Shown: positions 1 to 21,000, counted from the first letter of the stretch. The stretch: DNA of 64,000 nucleotides from Phocoena phocoena (GCF_963924675.1 NC_089234.1:56105682-56169681); one strand, 5' to 3'. Notes: a model not told the origin generated them from the letters alone. Numbers and translations: made by a program.

Positions 1-6369
<6,369 letters not shown>

Positions 6370-6894
6370 TAAGAGGCCCCTGCTGTTTCTAGACCCTCCA
6401 CCCAACCAGGCACCTCTAGGGGGACTCCTCAAGTGTCTGGAGGAGGGGTGATGTGAGGGCGGCATTCGGGGGGCAGGGCAGAGTTGAATCGGCCACGATC
6501 CCTGCTGGGCTCATTGGAGAGGGTGTTCTGAAACTGATGGAAAGGAAGCAACGCACTCGTTCAGTGACTAAGAGCAGTATCTGTCTCTGTGGAAGCAACT
6601 CTGGCAAGTAACAGTGGGGTTCATCATGGGTCAAACACGTCAGTACTGTCCCCTCAGCTGTCTGGATCTGTGTGATCCAGGTGTGTCCACAGTGTCTGGT
6701 GTGGATGATTAGCTGTATGGTGTAGATTCTTTATGAGTGCAGGACTGACATAGTGACCAAGCAAGACGTAAGAGGAGATGTAAGAGGAAGCAGGGTACAG
6801 GGTAATAGCAACAGTAACGACAACAACTGTCGTTCCTAGGAACCTTCGGTGTAGGACACAGTGCTGGTCACCACAGCCTCTCCTGAAATCAACA

Positions 6895-7122
6895 GAGGGA
6901 GTAAGAGTACATGCTTGACTCAGAGTTCAGTCTGAATCCTGACTCAACCAAGTACTGAACAAGTTCACCTCCCTGGGCCTCAGTTTCCACATCCATAAGA
7001 TGGGGAGATCACAACGGTTTCTTGGGCTATTTTGAGAATGAAAAGAAGTAATCCATTCCAAGTATACGGAGCAGAATCAGGCACACAGTAAGTGCTCAAT
7101 AAATGTTAGCTGTTATCATGAG
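6895..7122 (+). repeat. MIR SINE (forward)
   Basis: The MIR landmarks occur in order: cctgggcctcagtttcc, tccataagatggggag, and the tail starting cacacagtaagtgctcaa and running to gttagctgttat. Old but nearly full length. Confidence 0.85.
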
Positions 7123-8009
7123 AGAGAAAATACATTAGGCTGCCCAATGTACTTAGGAGGTAGATCTTATCAAGTTTGTTTTACAGGTGAGGAAAGCAAG
7201 TTCTTTGCCTGATCCCCTTTTAGGTAAAAGGTAGTCCATAACAGGGATGGAGAGTTGGGGGACACAGGCATGTTGACGTGGGTGGCACCCTCTTCTTTTA
7301 TGGAGATGGGGCTATCAAGGGGGCCAGTCTTAGCCCCATGTTGCCAAGGGACAAAGCTCACATGTTGGTGTCGGCTCCATGTGGGGTTGACCAGCCAGGA
7401 CTCAGTCCTGCTCTGAGATCCCACTGAGGTTGACTTTCCTATAGCTGTCCGGTGCATCTCCTTCCTTTCGGCATTTGTGAATATGAAACTGACCACGTCT
7501 GAGCACCAGCATTTTTCTTCTTAGCACTGACTTATCCAAGTTCTGAAAAGACCAGCCAGGCCATGGGCCCAGGAGCAGAACCCACAGATCCGATGAACGG
7601 CTTAGCCACCGACGGCCAGCTGCGGGGCCCATCCTCTGCTGAGCAGTTGGAAGGTTCAAGCATTTGTGTAGGTTCTGCCCTCATCGTGGTTTGGCATGTC
7701 AAGATGAGCACATGTGCAGCGGGTGGAGCACAACACGGATCCTCTAGTAACGGACTGGTGTCAGTTTAATCAAGCGGCAGAATCACACGGGGCATCTGTA
7801 TCGGGGAGAGACCACCACTCCTTGTATTTCCAGGGCAGGCAGGCTTCCTGAAGGAGGACTGACTTGTCATGGATCTGGAGGACTGGTTGGATTTGCACGG
7901 GCAGCTGCTTTTCTCTCACCCACTGCCTTAGTCTGAATCAACAGGCTGGCTGTTACTGCTTCAATTGCTAGGACCCCAGCATCTATCAGTGTCAGCCCTG
8001 TCGTCCATG

Positions 8010-8162
8010 GCCCAGTTAATTAACCTCTCAAAGCTCTGGGTTAATAACATACCTTCCTGTAGAGTTGTTTTTGAGGTTTAAATGAGTTAATACTTGTCAA
8101 GTGCTTAGGATGGTAGCTGCCACATAGTAAATGCTCAAGAACATTGGCGGTTGTTATCATTA
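8010..8162 (+). repeat. MIR SINE fragment (forward)
   Basis: Shows ttaacctctcaaagctctgg, gtttaaatgagttaatactt and ccacatagtaaatgctcaag, the middle and 3' portion of MIR. Confidence 0.8.
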
Positions 8163-8862
8163 CTGAGTACTACATAAATGTTAGGCAAGGGTCGATTAAC
8201 TCAGTCCTTGGCACCTAGTAGGTTCTTGGCACCTAGGAGGCACAGTAGCTAACAGAGAGTAGGTATTTTTCGTCTCTGCAGAAATAATAAATGAATGAAC
8301 AGGTCAGCCGGTGTTTTGATCCTTGCCCTGCAATGGGAAAGGTGGCTGTGTAGCTCAGCACCAAGAATGATGCATAGCGTACACATGCCGAATCAGGAGC
8401 GATACCGAGAGCGGATTAGCTCTGTGTATGGCTGCTCAGAAGTGACGTTGTTTCGATCCAGGCCCTGGGGAGTGAAAAGTCCATGAGGTGGAGGAGCAGG
8501 GAACAGGCTTTTGAGGGCAGGAGCAGCAGGAGGCTCTGCCAGGAGGACTTTTGGCTAATCCCTGATGTCACAGCCTCAGTTTCTCCATTCATAGAATAGG
8601 GATTCCATTCATCGTGAAGTTGAAGACATTTTGCCCCATAGGCCTCAGACTCTGTAAAGGTTATGAACCTCCGCATTTTAACTTCGTACTGGTTTTGGTT
8701 TTCAGTTGGGCTGGGGTTTTACTTCTCTTGAGTGTGAGCCTCTTATTTATGGCCAGAAAGGGGGCTGCTTTGAAGGTGAAAACCTTTTTCCCATGTCTCT
8801 CTCTGTGAAAATTGGAGGGAAGGGAGGTCATGGAGGCTGAATACCTGAGTCTGTTATATTAA

Positions 8863-10728
<1,866 letters not shown>

Positions 10729-10811
10729 ATAGAGTCAGCAGATGCGTGCCTAATCCTTGCCAATAAGTACTGCGCAGACCCTGACGCTGAAGATGCCTCC
10801 AACATCATGAG
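10729..10811 (+). CDS. KCNMA1: KCNMA1 coding exon C (RCK1, about residues 416-443)
   Basis: This 83 nt exon has 27 codons plus two bases (AG) of an Arg codon. It begins IESADACLILANKY, a beta strand of the Rossmann core, and continues with CADPDAEDASNIM. The second Asp of ADPDAED is D434 in family numbering, the site of the human D434G gain-of-function change linked to epilepsy with paroxysmal dyskinesia. The codon here is GAC, so the residue is wild type. The acceptor tgtcttag follows a T-rich tract and the donor is AG|gtaagc. A CHR SINE begins only about 240 bp downstream in the next intron. Confidence 0.97.
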
Positions 10812-11049
10812 GTAAGCTCGGGGAGGCGGGAAGCCTCTGGGCTGGGTACTGTCTGGCCACTCACTCTCCTGTTGGGTCCTCTGCAGAGCACTGTCCCTGT
10901 GGGACCTTCTTTCCTCATTAGCCACCCTACAACTAGCCATCTGCATAGGCCTAAGGCAGGGTGGGGAACTGAGGCTGTGGTAGGTACAGAGGGTAATGAC
11001 ACAAGGCCTCATTAACTGAAAGCTCATCCTTAAAAGATAGGAGCTCTGG

Positions 11050-11249
11050 GCTTCCCTGGTGGTGCAGTGGTTGAGAGTCCGCCTGCCGATGCAGGGGACG
11101 CGGGTTCGTGCCCCGGTCCGGGAGGATCTCACATGCCGCGGAGCGGCTGGGCCCGTGAGCCATGGCCGCTGAGCCTGCGCGTCCGGAGCCTGTGCTCCGC
11201 AACGGTAGAGGCCACAACAGTGAGAGGCCCGCGTACCACAAAGAAAAAG
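11050..11249 (+). mobile_element. CHR-type SINE, short form (forward)
   Basis: A tRNA-derived SINE that begins gcttccctggtggtgcagtg, has the pol III B-box-like cgggttcgtgccccgg, and ends in an A-rich tail after cgcgtaccaca. Target-site duplications of 18 bp, differing at one base, flank it at 11032-11049 and 11250-11267 (aaaagatag[g/gg]ctctgg type). This short subfamily is the main evidence for a cetacean origin. Confidence 0.93.
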
Positions 11250-11697
11250 AAAAGATAGGGGCTCTGGGACTCACAGCCAGTCTTGGGGTGGAGGACTAGC
11301 GAAGGAAAGATAGATTTCATTGGGAGCAGGCCTGAACTAAGGTACCATGTTCCCTGAGGGGGAGTGGGCCTGAGAAATCTGAACTGTAAACGATTTCGCT
11401 CCCGGGAGACAGTTTGGAATAGCTGGAGATGTTCTTGTTTGTCATAGTTAGGGGACGGAGCTGCTCATGTCTGCTGGGTAGAGGCCGGAGTTACTGCTCA
11501 ACATCCTACGGTACACAGGACTGCCCCCCACAGCAGAGAATTAGCTGGCCCCGAACGTCAATAGTGCCAAGGTTGAGGAGCCCCAGGTTAGAGCTTTCCG
11601 AGTGTGTCTGTAGCACACATAGATGAATATTTCCCACAAAGAGGGGATTGTTAACCAATCAGCTTGTTTCGATCAGTTTCCCCAAATGAAATAGTTT

Positions 11698-11995
11698 GGT
11701 TTTGTTTTAATTACTTTATTTATTTATTTTTGGCTGCGTTGGGTCTTCGTTGCTGTGCGCGGGCTTTCTCTAGTTGCGGCGAGCAGGGGCTACTCTTCGT
11801 TGCGGTGTGCGGGCTTCTCATTGCAGTGGCTTCTCTTGTCACGGAGCACGGGCTCTAGGTGCGTGGGCTCAGTAGTTGTGGCGCATGGGCTCAGTTACTC
11901 CGCGGCATGTGGGATCTTCCTGGACCAGGGTTCAAACCCGTGTCCCCTGCCTTGGCAGGCAGATTCCCAACCACTGTACCACCAGGGAAGTCCCC
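11698..11995 (-). mobile_element. CHR-type SINE, long form (reverse)
   Basis: The reverse complement starts ggacttccctggtggtacag. The long body has repeated cgcaacgaagagtagcccc-like motifs and ends in a ttatttatttttggctgcg-type tail. The 11 bp TSD tgaaatagttt occurs at 11687-11697 and 11996-12006. Confidence 0.92.
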
Positions 11996-12113
11996 TGAAA
12001 TAGTTTTCTTCCCTGAATGCCTCCTCAGTGCTTTGAATACTAATACAAATTTCTAAGATAATGTTCTAGAGAGACTTTCTCAAACCTATTTGAGTACAGG
12101 CCCCCTCCCCCTC

Positions 12114-12141
12114 CTTTTTTTTTTTTTAATTTTTTTTTTAC
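12114..12141. repeat. T-rich low-complexity tract
   Basis: Two T runs broken by a central AA, preceded by a C-rich stretch. No element could be assigned. Confidence 0.8.
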
Positions 12142-13944
12142 AGAACATCTCCTGGCAGGGCTGGGGGAGGTGGGGGGGGTCGCTCTTTGGAAAACACTGC
12201 CCAGCGCCTTTCTCGTAAACGCGCAGGGCCCACCTGAGGCCGTTCTCTGGCCAACTCCTGCTGCTTATTCTGTTCTTATTTCAGGAGAAAACTGTTCCAT
12301 TTTTGTTCTTTGTATAGACCCATATTCCAGACATCTTGGGACTATGAAATGACTACAAAGTTAAGATATTTTGCTCCACTTAGTGAAAACCCTTTTGGAT
12401 TCTTCTCTCCTGCAGCATAAATTGCAGGAGGAGGAGGTAATAAAGAGAACCTTCTGGAGAAGAGATGAACCGAGAGGAAACATTTCACTCCCACTAGATT
12501 CCCAGGAACTCTTGCCTAACTGCAAACAGCTATCTATCCTTTGGGTCTAGACCAAGATTCCCCTCTCCCTACAGCTTGGTTTACTGTGTCCTGTGAATCT
12601 ACCTGAGACAGAGGGTAGGGAAGTTGCCTTTGCACCATTACAATGCTCGCATCTCCTCCGCTTTGCTTTCGCTCAGTGGCCCCAGGTGACATGAGCTTTC
12701 CCGTCAGTGAGGGGGCAGAATTCCTCTGAAGCACATCCTCCACTCAGCACCTGGTCCTTGCGTCTGGCAAGCAACATCTGGCACAATGTTCTCTCGCTAC
12801 TCACTTTTCTTCAGCAGTATGCCTAGTGCAGTCATCTTAAGAGAGTTGATGCATGGACTCCTGTAAGCACTGGGCTTGCCAGGCCGCAGGGAGTTGGTGG
12901 AATGGGGACCTGCTTCCACACCTGAGCCTGTCCCCTAACTAGTCACAGCCCCAGCTTAGGGTGCATCAGTTGGCCCTTTCCTTGAACTAGGATTTGTGTC
13001 CTTCACGTTTTTTCGTGTCATTTGAAGTGACAAAAATGTAGGTTTTCGGGAACATTATTTTCAAAATTTCAAATGGAAAACCAAAAGGAGAGGAAGCTTA
13101 GTGTTTTACCCCACAGAGAAATGTAGGGCTGGCGCTGCCTTTTTCTTTTTAAGTGAATAGTTGAAATGATAATAGCTTTGAGGTGGGCATTTCTCTTAAT
13201 CACAATATTTTACTTAAGCCCTGACTACAGTAGGGTTAATATGAAGACATACAGGGTATCTGGGTGATTGGCATGATGCCACGGCATAAAAATGACTGAA
13301 AAAGGTAGTAGCAGAAATGTGATTCAGCCATTCGTTAACGGAATCAGAACTAAGGCCCAGGGAGCAAAAGGAAATGGGAAGCTCAGGGTTAAAAGAAGGG
13401 ATCTGTCTTTCCCTTATTTGTATAATCCTCCTTTCCCCTTAGTTTAATGAGACCAATCTGCCCGTTTTGAAATTAAAATGTCAAAGAGCCATTTGAAATG
13501 AGCTAATGCAGAAAACTGGCTGATGCTGTGAACTGAATTCCAAGGGCTGACAGAGGCTCAAAGTCCTTGAATTACAAGCATGGGCCAACACAACACTTTT
13601 TCAAAAATAAAATGAAATCCTTCAGGTGCAAAAGCCCAAAAGGGTGAATTTGTGCAGGGAGAGGCTTCCGCGTGATCCATTTCCTAAATTCCCAAGTGGC
13701 AGCTTTTCAGACAAAACTGCTCCCCGGCTGCCTCCTCTCCATCTTTGCACGAAAAGGGATGAAGCATAGGGCATTTCCTGGTGGGAAGTTGTGGGGTGGT
13801 CATGACCAGTGCACTCGCATTTCCGATGAGGCTCAGGAGGTGGGCCTTTCTGTGGAATCCCAGTCTTTAGCCTTCCTTGTCACAGAAGGAAATGTACAAT
13901 GTCATCTCTGACAGAGTGGGTAATGACAAAAACCATAACTTGCA

Positions 13945-14165
13945 TGTGGAGAGAGCTTTTAATGTTTTCAAAGCATTTTCACATCTGGTTTTTCATGTGC
14001 TGCTCATACCAAGCCTGTGAAATACATAAAGCAGGTACCGTTGCCCCCAGTGTCCAGATGAGGAAACAGTCACGGAGAGTCCAGGGATTTCCTGAGGGTC
14101 ACTCAGTTTGTTAGTGCAGCAGCTGGGACTGGAATGCAGGTGTTTCTGTTCCTCTGCTCCCGGCC
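13945..14165 (-). repeat. MIR SINE (reverse)
   Basis: Contains caaagcattttcacatctgg, gtccagatgaggaaacagtc and gcagctgggactggaatgca in the order expected for reverse MIR. Confidence 0.8.
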
Positions 14166-14933
14166 CCTCCCCTTGCAGCACAGTGAGTGTTGTGGGGAAC
14201 AGGAGGGAGGGTTAGAGTAGTAGGGGCTGGCGGTGGCTAATACTAAGTAGGGACTGAGAGCAGTTTGGGGGAATTTTCCACCAGCCCATGACCTCCCCGA
14301 GGCCTTGACACTTAACTGTAACCGGCATCAAAGTCATTGCTTAGATGCTGTTAGCTATCACAGGCTGAGTCATGTGATACGATAGGCCCATCCTAAGAGC
14401 CCTGCTCAGAAATCATTTGTGTGACAGTGGCCATGTGTGCGTGACAGTTAGAATCATTTGTCAGGCTGCTTGTATGATTTGTCACGTTGTCTCATGTTGT
14501 TAACTTGGAGAATTGGACTCAGAGCAAATCGTTTCCGGGCTCCTCCCTAGGGTATGTGAGATGGCAAACCTCTGTTGGCCCCGTGAGTTGAGCTTGTTTT
14601 ATTTAGAGGCCCATGTGGGCAATAAGCCCGTGACCGCTGCTCCAGAACCCCCATGCCCGGTACACACATGTCATCACCGAGACACCACGGGACCTCTCTC
14701 TTCTTTTATGCCTAGGACATGGCCTGTGGCCCTTCTGTGATTTCCTTTTTGCACGACCACGGGGTATGGCAGTTGGAAACACAGTGTAACTTGGCCCGGT
14801 GGCTGCAACCTCTCTGAAGGTCCAGGCTGCTGGCCCTACATTCACTCCATTTGGATGTAATCAAATTAATCTTCCCCTCAGACTCCAAGGGTGTGGCACA
14901 CCCTGGCTCAGCTTTTGTTCTTTTCCTTTTCAG

Positions 14934-15003
14934 AGTCATCTCCATAAAGAACTACCACCCGAAGATAAGAATAATCACGCAGATGCTGCAGTATCATAAC
15001 AAG
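14934..15003 (+). CDS. KCNMA1: KCNMA1 coding exon D (RCK1, about residues 443-466)
   Basis: This short 70 nt exon has one base completing the Arg codon begun in exon C, then 23 codons ending on a codon boundary. The peptide begins [17 protein letters not shown] and ends LQYHNK: a helix followed by a beta strand of the RCK1 core. The acceptor is cttttcag after a strong pyrimidine tract. The donor AAG|gtaggg is the least canonical of the seven (G at +5 is kept, but G replaces A at +4). The frame is open and joins exons C and E exactly. Confidence 0.97.
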
Positions 15004-15397
15004 GTAGGGCGGCGAGAGCCTGTCGCAGGCTCAGCGAGCACACGGGGTCCAGGCTCTTCCCTTCCCGGACAGCCACACACGCGTGTGCGTACACGCACGA
15101 GCACACACACCAATGCAATCCAAAGGCCTGGGTAAAGAGGAGTGGTGGGTAAAAACCTCCCCGGGGACGTTTCTTCAGTCCAGACACCTCGTTTGCAGTT
15201 GGGCGCTGGAGGGAAACTCCTTCACGTATTGACTCATTCGTTCAGGAAGCATCTGTTGGTTCCCTAGGTTCAGAAATACTGATGTGTCTTTAGATCCCAT
15301 TCCAATAACTTCGAATTCTTATGGGCCACACTCATTTCCTCCATGGGTATTTATTGAGTACTACTGTGTGGTCAACACGGGGCCTCACCCACAGCGC

Positions 15398-15422
15398 CCA
15401 CCCCCCCCCCCGCCCCCGCCCC
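15398..15422. repeat. C-rich low-complexity run
   Basis: Nearly pure C with interspersed G in intron D-E; likely length-variable. Confidence 0.8.
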
Positions 15423-17036
15423 AGTCCCGGTGGAAATAGTGAAGCCCTGTTCTGTGCCCTCAGGGATTTTGCAGTCAAGGTGTAGAGTGTCCCAGGCAAG
15501 TGAGCACTTTTCTATCTGAGACCAGGTGAACTTGGCGGGACAGACCACGCGGTGGGTGGAGAATGTGGAAAACCGCATCCTGAAATTCAAGATGAGAATT
15601 TGCACCGTTGAATTTAGGAAAATAGTGGGCTATCCAGAGATTAAACATAAAGGAATTTTCCTAGTGTTACAGTTTACAGGGAGATCAGGAAGAAAACAAA
15701 TGTTGGAGTCTATGCTGTTTCCCTTGTGATTATTTCTCCGTAAACCAGAGTCCTGTCTCTCATTCAAAGGCAATGCTCCTTTGCTCAGCCATCAGTAGAC
15801 TCCCAGGAATACAGCTTTGGGGGAGGGAAGGTGGCACCTTTCTGTGTTTGACACGGAACCAGTTATGAGAGACCGGAGGCTGCTCAGTACCTGCCATCAG
15901 GTGTCCTGTCTGGACAGAATCACTCCCTGCTGGGTTGTGAGTGAGCGTGTGTCCCATCTTATGGGCCATATTCCCTACGAAATAGGCAGTCCGGAGACCC
16001 AGAGAGGACTCCCTTCTGCCAAATGCGCCAGTGCCATGCCACTATTTCTTAATTGCTGGCAAGCGCTGCCCCATTTTGCTGTGTGGAAGCCCATCGGAGG
16101 CATTGTTGACTGTGGAGCCTGCTGTCGGTGACTGGGCTGCCGCTCGGGCTGCTGCCCACCGCCCACTGCTGCCCAGCCCTCCCAGGTGGCTCCACTGCAG
16201 GCTGTGCCGTGCTCCAGCCAGTGGGTTGGGTGGTGGGCACCCAAGGTCACAGTGTCCTGTTTGTCTCTGGAAAACCCGGGACACTGAAGAGAGAAAGTGA
16301 GGGTATTGGTAACTCACCGGCATCAAGTGGAGAAGTTCTTTGACAGCACACTTGGTAGGTGGAGGTGAATTTTATGAGCAGGGCTGTGGCCGGTGACAGC
16401 TCCCGAGGCAAGGAACTCTCCCTCTTTCCTTTGTGATTTGAATTTCATTTAGTGTTGAGAGTGCTTTAAGCTGTTGTTTAGATTTGGGGCTGAATTTAGA
16501 TTGAATAGGAAATTAATGTTGTATGTTTAGAAAGGGACGTCAGTTCCTTTTTTTCTCCTTCCAATGAGTGCTAACGCAGCATCTTCAAGGAATTAAGGAG
16601 GATTTCAGCTCTGTGATTCTTGTCAAACTCAGAAGTAGTTCCACGGACCTAGGATCCGGATGGCACTGGTCAGTATTCACACGATCATAGCAAGCTTATC
16701 ATAGCAAGCTGGACATCTTTCACAAACGTCTGCCTTATCATTATTCAAAAACAGCGATGAAGACATCACCCGACCCATGGTTATTTGCTTAAACGCATTT
16801 TGTTTAGAACCACGCCAATCTATTTGGGTTTCAGAGTTAGGAAAAGTCACTTATGAGACTTTGTCCTTATAAGATGTGTGAGAGTGAAAGGGACACAGTG
16901 ACTTTGTTACAGGGCTCTTTATCATTTCATTTTTCTCCTGCAGAGAAAGAACAGGACGTCTACTGGTCATTATTTGTCATCTCATTCCTTGAGAACCGCA
17001 AATAGACATTCTTCACCTTGCTTTACAATTTTGCTG

Positions 17037-17924
17037 TTTTTTTTTTTTTAACATTTTTATTGGAGTATAATTGCTTTACAGTGGTGTGTTACTTTCTGCT
17101 TTATAACAAAGTGAATCAGTTATACATATACATATATCCCCATATCTCTTCCCTCTTGCATCTCCCTCCCTCCCACCCTACCTGTACCACCCCTCTAGGT
17201 GGTCACAAAGCACCGAGCTGATCTCCCTGTGCTCTACGGCTGCTTCCCACTAGCTATCTATTTTACATTTGGTAATGTATATATGTCCATGCCACTCTAT
17301 CACTTCGTCCCAGCTTACCCTTCCCCCTCCCCATGTCCTCAAGTCCATTCTCTATGTCTGCGTCTTTATTCCTCTCCTTCCCCTAGGTTCTTCAGAACCA
17401 TTTTTTTTTTTTTTTTTAGATTCCATATATAAGTGTTAGCATACGGTATTCGTTTTTCTCTTTCTGACTTACTTCACTCTGTGTGACAGACTCTAGGTCC
17501 ATCCACCTCACTACAAATAACTCAATTTCGTTTCTTTTGATGGCTGAGTAATATTCCATTGTATCTATGTGCCACATCTTCTTTATCCATTCATCTGTCG
17601 ATGGACACTCAGGTTGCTTCCATGTCCTGGCTATTGTAAATAGAGCTGCAGTGAACATTGTGGTCCATGGCTCTTTTTGAATTATGGTTTTCTCAGGGTA
17701 TATGCCCAGTAGTGGGATTGCTGGGTCGTATGGTAGTTCTATTTTTAATTTTTTAAGGAACCCCCATACTGTTCTCCATAGTGGCTGTATCAGTTTACAT
17801 TCCCACCAACAGTGCAAGAGTGTCCCCTTTTCTCCACGCCCTCTCCAGCATTTATTGTTTGTAGATTTTTTGATGATGGCCATTCTGACCGGTGTGAGAT
17901 GATACCTCACTGTAGTTTTGATTT
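17037..17924 (-). mobile_element. 5'-truncated L1 LINE, young (reverse)
   Basis: A reverse L1 3' end of about 0.9 kb. It starts with a T run (the poly-A tail on the other strand) and acatttttattggagtata, the ruminant/cetacean L1 3' UTR. It then enters the C-terminal part of ORF2. L1 similarity stops after gtagttttgattt near 17924. The target sequence aattttgctg is found before the element at 17027-17036 and after it at 17925-17934, so it is a TSD. The open ORF2 frame indicates a recent insertion. The 5' junction has been tandemly duplicated. Confidence 0.92.
17416..17910 (-). pseudogene. L1 ORF2 C-terminal fragment (open frame, truncated)
   Basis: Read on the minus strand, this 164-codon frame stays open to a natural stop. 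It contains the conserved ORF2 tail motifs in order: [65 protein letters not shown] and the terminal Cys/His-containing region. The endonuclease and reverse transcriptase domains are absent because the insertion is 5'-truncated, so it cannot be a functional gene. The intact frame suggests a young copy. The Met at the start is internal to ORF2, not a true start codon. Confidence 0.9.
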
Positions 17925-18075
17925 AATTTTGCTGTTTTTGATGATGGCCGTTCTGACTGGTGTGAGGTGATACCTCACTGTAGTTTTGATTTAATTTTGC
18001 TGTTTTTGATGATGGCCGTTCTGACCGGTGTGAGGTGATACCTCGCTGTAGTTTTGACTTAATCTTGCTGTTTTT
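17872..18075. repeat. Tandem triplication of 68 bp across the L1 5' junction
   Basis: Three direct copies start at 17872, 17940 and 18008. Each carries about 53 bp of L1 ORF2 end followed by the flanking target sequence aattttgctgttttt. Copies 1 and 2 differ at three positions, copies 2 and 3 at four; all the differences I see are transitions. Unit boundaries fall on a TTTTT tract. Confidence 0.95.
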
Positions 18076-21000
18076 AAGATCCTCCTGTCTACCCTTCACA
18101 ATATTATTTTTCTTCCTCTCTTGGCACTTTCTCTGTACCCATGACTAGATGCCCAGAGATCTCCATCCATTAAAACTTGCTTTCAGGAAAAAACCTGGCA
18201 CATACCTGTACACTTACATCCCTGTCAGCATATTCCAAAGGATAGTTAATTCCATAATTGGATATCAGACTTAACAGATAAAGTATTTCGATCCCCCGTG
18301 ATCTAATGATGGTGCTATTCTAGGACCTAGAGGGATGTAGGGAAGCTGTCTTCTTTCTCTCCATATAAAACTCGTTCTGAGTTTGTCATCATAATAGTCT
18401 CAGACATTTGTGTCATATTTTAGGGTTTTAAAAGAGTTTTGACATCCATTATCCCATTTAGTCCTCATTTGACCATCTGTGCATTTTAGTATCCCAGTGT
18501 GATGGCAGACCGTGGATCTGAGCTGTGTCTCAGAGCGTCTCTGATGGGTACAGCTCACGGTCACTTGGCAACCAGTGAGCTAAGAGACAGAACTGCCACC
18601 TTCTCATTCAGTAGAGCCACGGGCTGTTGAGCCACACTGTGGTTCCTCTGAGTAGGACTTATAGAAGGATGGAGGTTCTCCAAAGTGGATCTCCTTACCC
18701 CCAGTAGAATTCAGGGAGAGAAACACTCAGCCTCACCACCTCCCAGCATGGAAAGGACACGGCACAGGGGCATTGTCTGATGTGAGTGCAGATGGCTTAA
18801 AACTCTTGAAGGAAAGAATGCTTTGGGACATCTTAGAAAGGTTCACTCCTGATGACTTAGCTGTTAGTGGACTTTTAAAATGTTCCTAGCGGACTCTACA
18901 GAAAGAGGTCTTTGTCTCTGACCTGAAGCCAGGTCCCAGTGGCCGAATGGAGATGCAAGTTCTTTGAGCTTTCTCACTGTAAACCCTTACGCTTGAGCAG
19001 AAGTGTTGAAGTGTTTTCTCTGAGACAACCTTCTTTCTTCCTCATGGCAGCTTCCCTAACGTTGCATGTGTAGTGAGAGATGGCACTGGGGCTGGAATTC
19101 ATCTCTCCTGGTTTCCAGGACAGCCTGTTTTCACGTTCCTTTCGTCTCAAACAGAGGGAAGCCCCAGTCCTGTTCGTCCTGCCTTAGCAGGGCTGGTTCT
19201 CCAGATGAGAGGATTTGCCTCTAGACTCCTATGTGGTAACACTGGCGTCTTCCACTGGACACTGGACCCAAAGTTCCCTCAAATGAAAAAGGACAGAGTT
19301 GCCAGAAACGAACAAGTTGAGTTCCTGGGTCAGTCACCCTTCTTTGTTTGGTGCACACAGACCTTCCAGCCTTTGGCATGTCCCTTGTGGCTCCCTGCCC
19401 CACGATTGGGAAAGGTACGGTGGCCAAAAGAGGAAGCTGAGAAATGAAACGAACTTGACTTTTCTGTGTAATAACATGTAAAATATGTCTTAGGAACTCA
19501 ATACCAGATGGGTACATGAGGGACCCAAGACATAAAATCCTAGACTTCATACCCTGGATGGCATATGGGGATGTGAGAAACCATCTTAAAAAGATTTGTT
19601 TGTGTATTTGAAGTTGCCATGAAGGTTACATAGTGTCTGTCTGGGGCTTGGACCACCCAAATCTCCTTTTACACTTGATGATTTACTTGTTCATGACTTG
19701 CATTTAATTTCTCCTCATTCTTCTCAGATGACGTTCATGCAAATGAGTATTTCTCCACTTAGCCTGATGTATTCCCTACGATGCCAGGGAAGTAAAGGGG
19801 AAAAGTGGCCTTCTTAAGCCAGTGAGGGGTAGGGAGAGAAATGGGATACAGGGCAGGGCTAATTGCTGGAATTGAGTCTGTGATGTGGGAAGGTCTCTGA
19901 TACTCAGCTTGACAGAAATTCCCATCTGCTCCTGCCCACACATGGGACTATTTTAACAGCTCTCATCAGGGAGAATCTTCCAGGAGTAAACACTGCCGGG
20001 TTAGGATTCACAAGATTGTTACAGAACAGGATTTTGCAAGAGGGAATTTCACGAGAGTGGTATTTCTGAAAGCCAAGCACAGAGCCATCGCACTTGGTCT
20101 TGACTCCACAGTGGAGCCTCCCATCTCCTCCTGGCAGCACACCTGTCGTATATTGTCCTGCATATATACCTCCTTCACGCTCCTTGCGTTTGCTGACATG
20201 TGGAGAGAAACAGTAATTTCAGGGTCATAGAGTCTTGGCATTAGCAGGAGCCTCGAAGGGCTCTGACTCAGCCTCCGGTGCAAAGCAACAGTCTATCTAC
20301 TGAGACTTGGAGAAACACGCGCTGAGTTTCAGGGAAAGAGACCTTGCATTTCCGGAGGCAGCTTTCTCCATTTTTTAGACAAATTACATCCTTAGAGATT
20401 TCCTTTATAAAACAAGCTTAAAAAGTGCTTTCTTGTAATATACACCAGTCATTCCTAATTCTGGCACTTGGAACAAAGCAGGACAAGTCTAATCTCTCCT
20501 CGTCATAGCAGCACCCGAGGTGTTCACAGATAACTATCCTGTCTCCCTGGAGGAGGGGCCCTTCTTCAGACCAAAGGCTGCTGGCTCTCTTAACTGTTCC
20601 TCCAAAGATGTTTTCTAGAACCCACGTCTCGTCTTATGCTTGTCGTTTTTCTCTGGGAGTTACTCAGTTATCAATTTCCCTTTTAAAATCTGACTGTCAC
20701 AACTAGATCAAGCGCCAGGGAACTAGCCTGACCAGTTCCCAACAGAAGGAAACCTTTGTATTTCCCATGACCTGAAGACCATTTCTAACAAGCTAGCGCT
20801 GGCTTTTTCTGTAATCTGTCACGAGATTGACTACTTTGGGGGAGTTTTAGTTACTCACACACAAGGTTTTTTGTTTTGTTTTGTTTTTTCTCCTGTCCCC
20901 TCATGTCTGCCAAGTCAGGGCTTCACATTTTGGATTTAAACAATTGATTTTTTCTTTTAACCTAAATGCTGCATTTGATATTAAGTTCTTTTAAATCTTG

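Larger units (their letters stand above)
10812..14933 (+). other. KCNMA1: KCNMA1 intron C-D (4,122 bp)
   Basis: Contains two CHR-family SINEs in opposite orientations (11.05-11.25 and 11.70-12.00 kb), a T-rich low-complexity tract near 12.11-12.14 kb and a reverse MIR at about 13.95-14.16 kb. The rest is unique sequence without recognisable features. Confidence 0.9.

Noticed and set aside
12114..12141. A T-rich tract as a possible SINE tail
   Set aside because: No SINE body is recognisable on either side and there is no target-site duplication.
17684..17902. A plus-strand open frame in the L1
   Set aside because: It is antisense to the real L1 ORF2 frame on the minus strand.
17872..18075. 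CRISPR-like direct repeats
   Set aside because: The three 68 bp units are contiguous with no spacers and derive from L1; a mammalian intron is also no CRISPR context.
20220..20300. Weak similarity to an old interspersed repeat (tcatagagtcttggcattag)
   Set aside because: The match is too short and diverged to assign to a family by eye.
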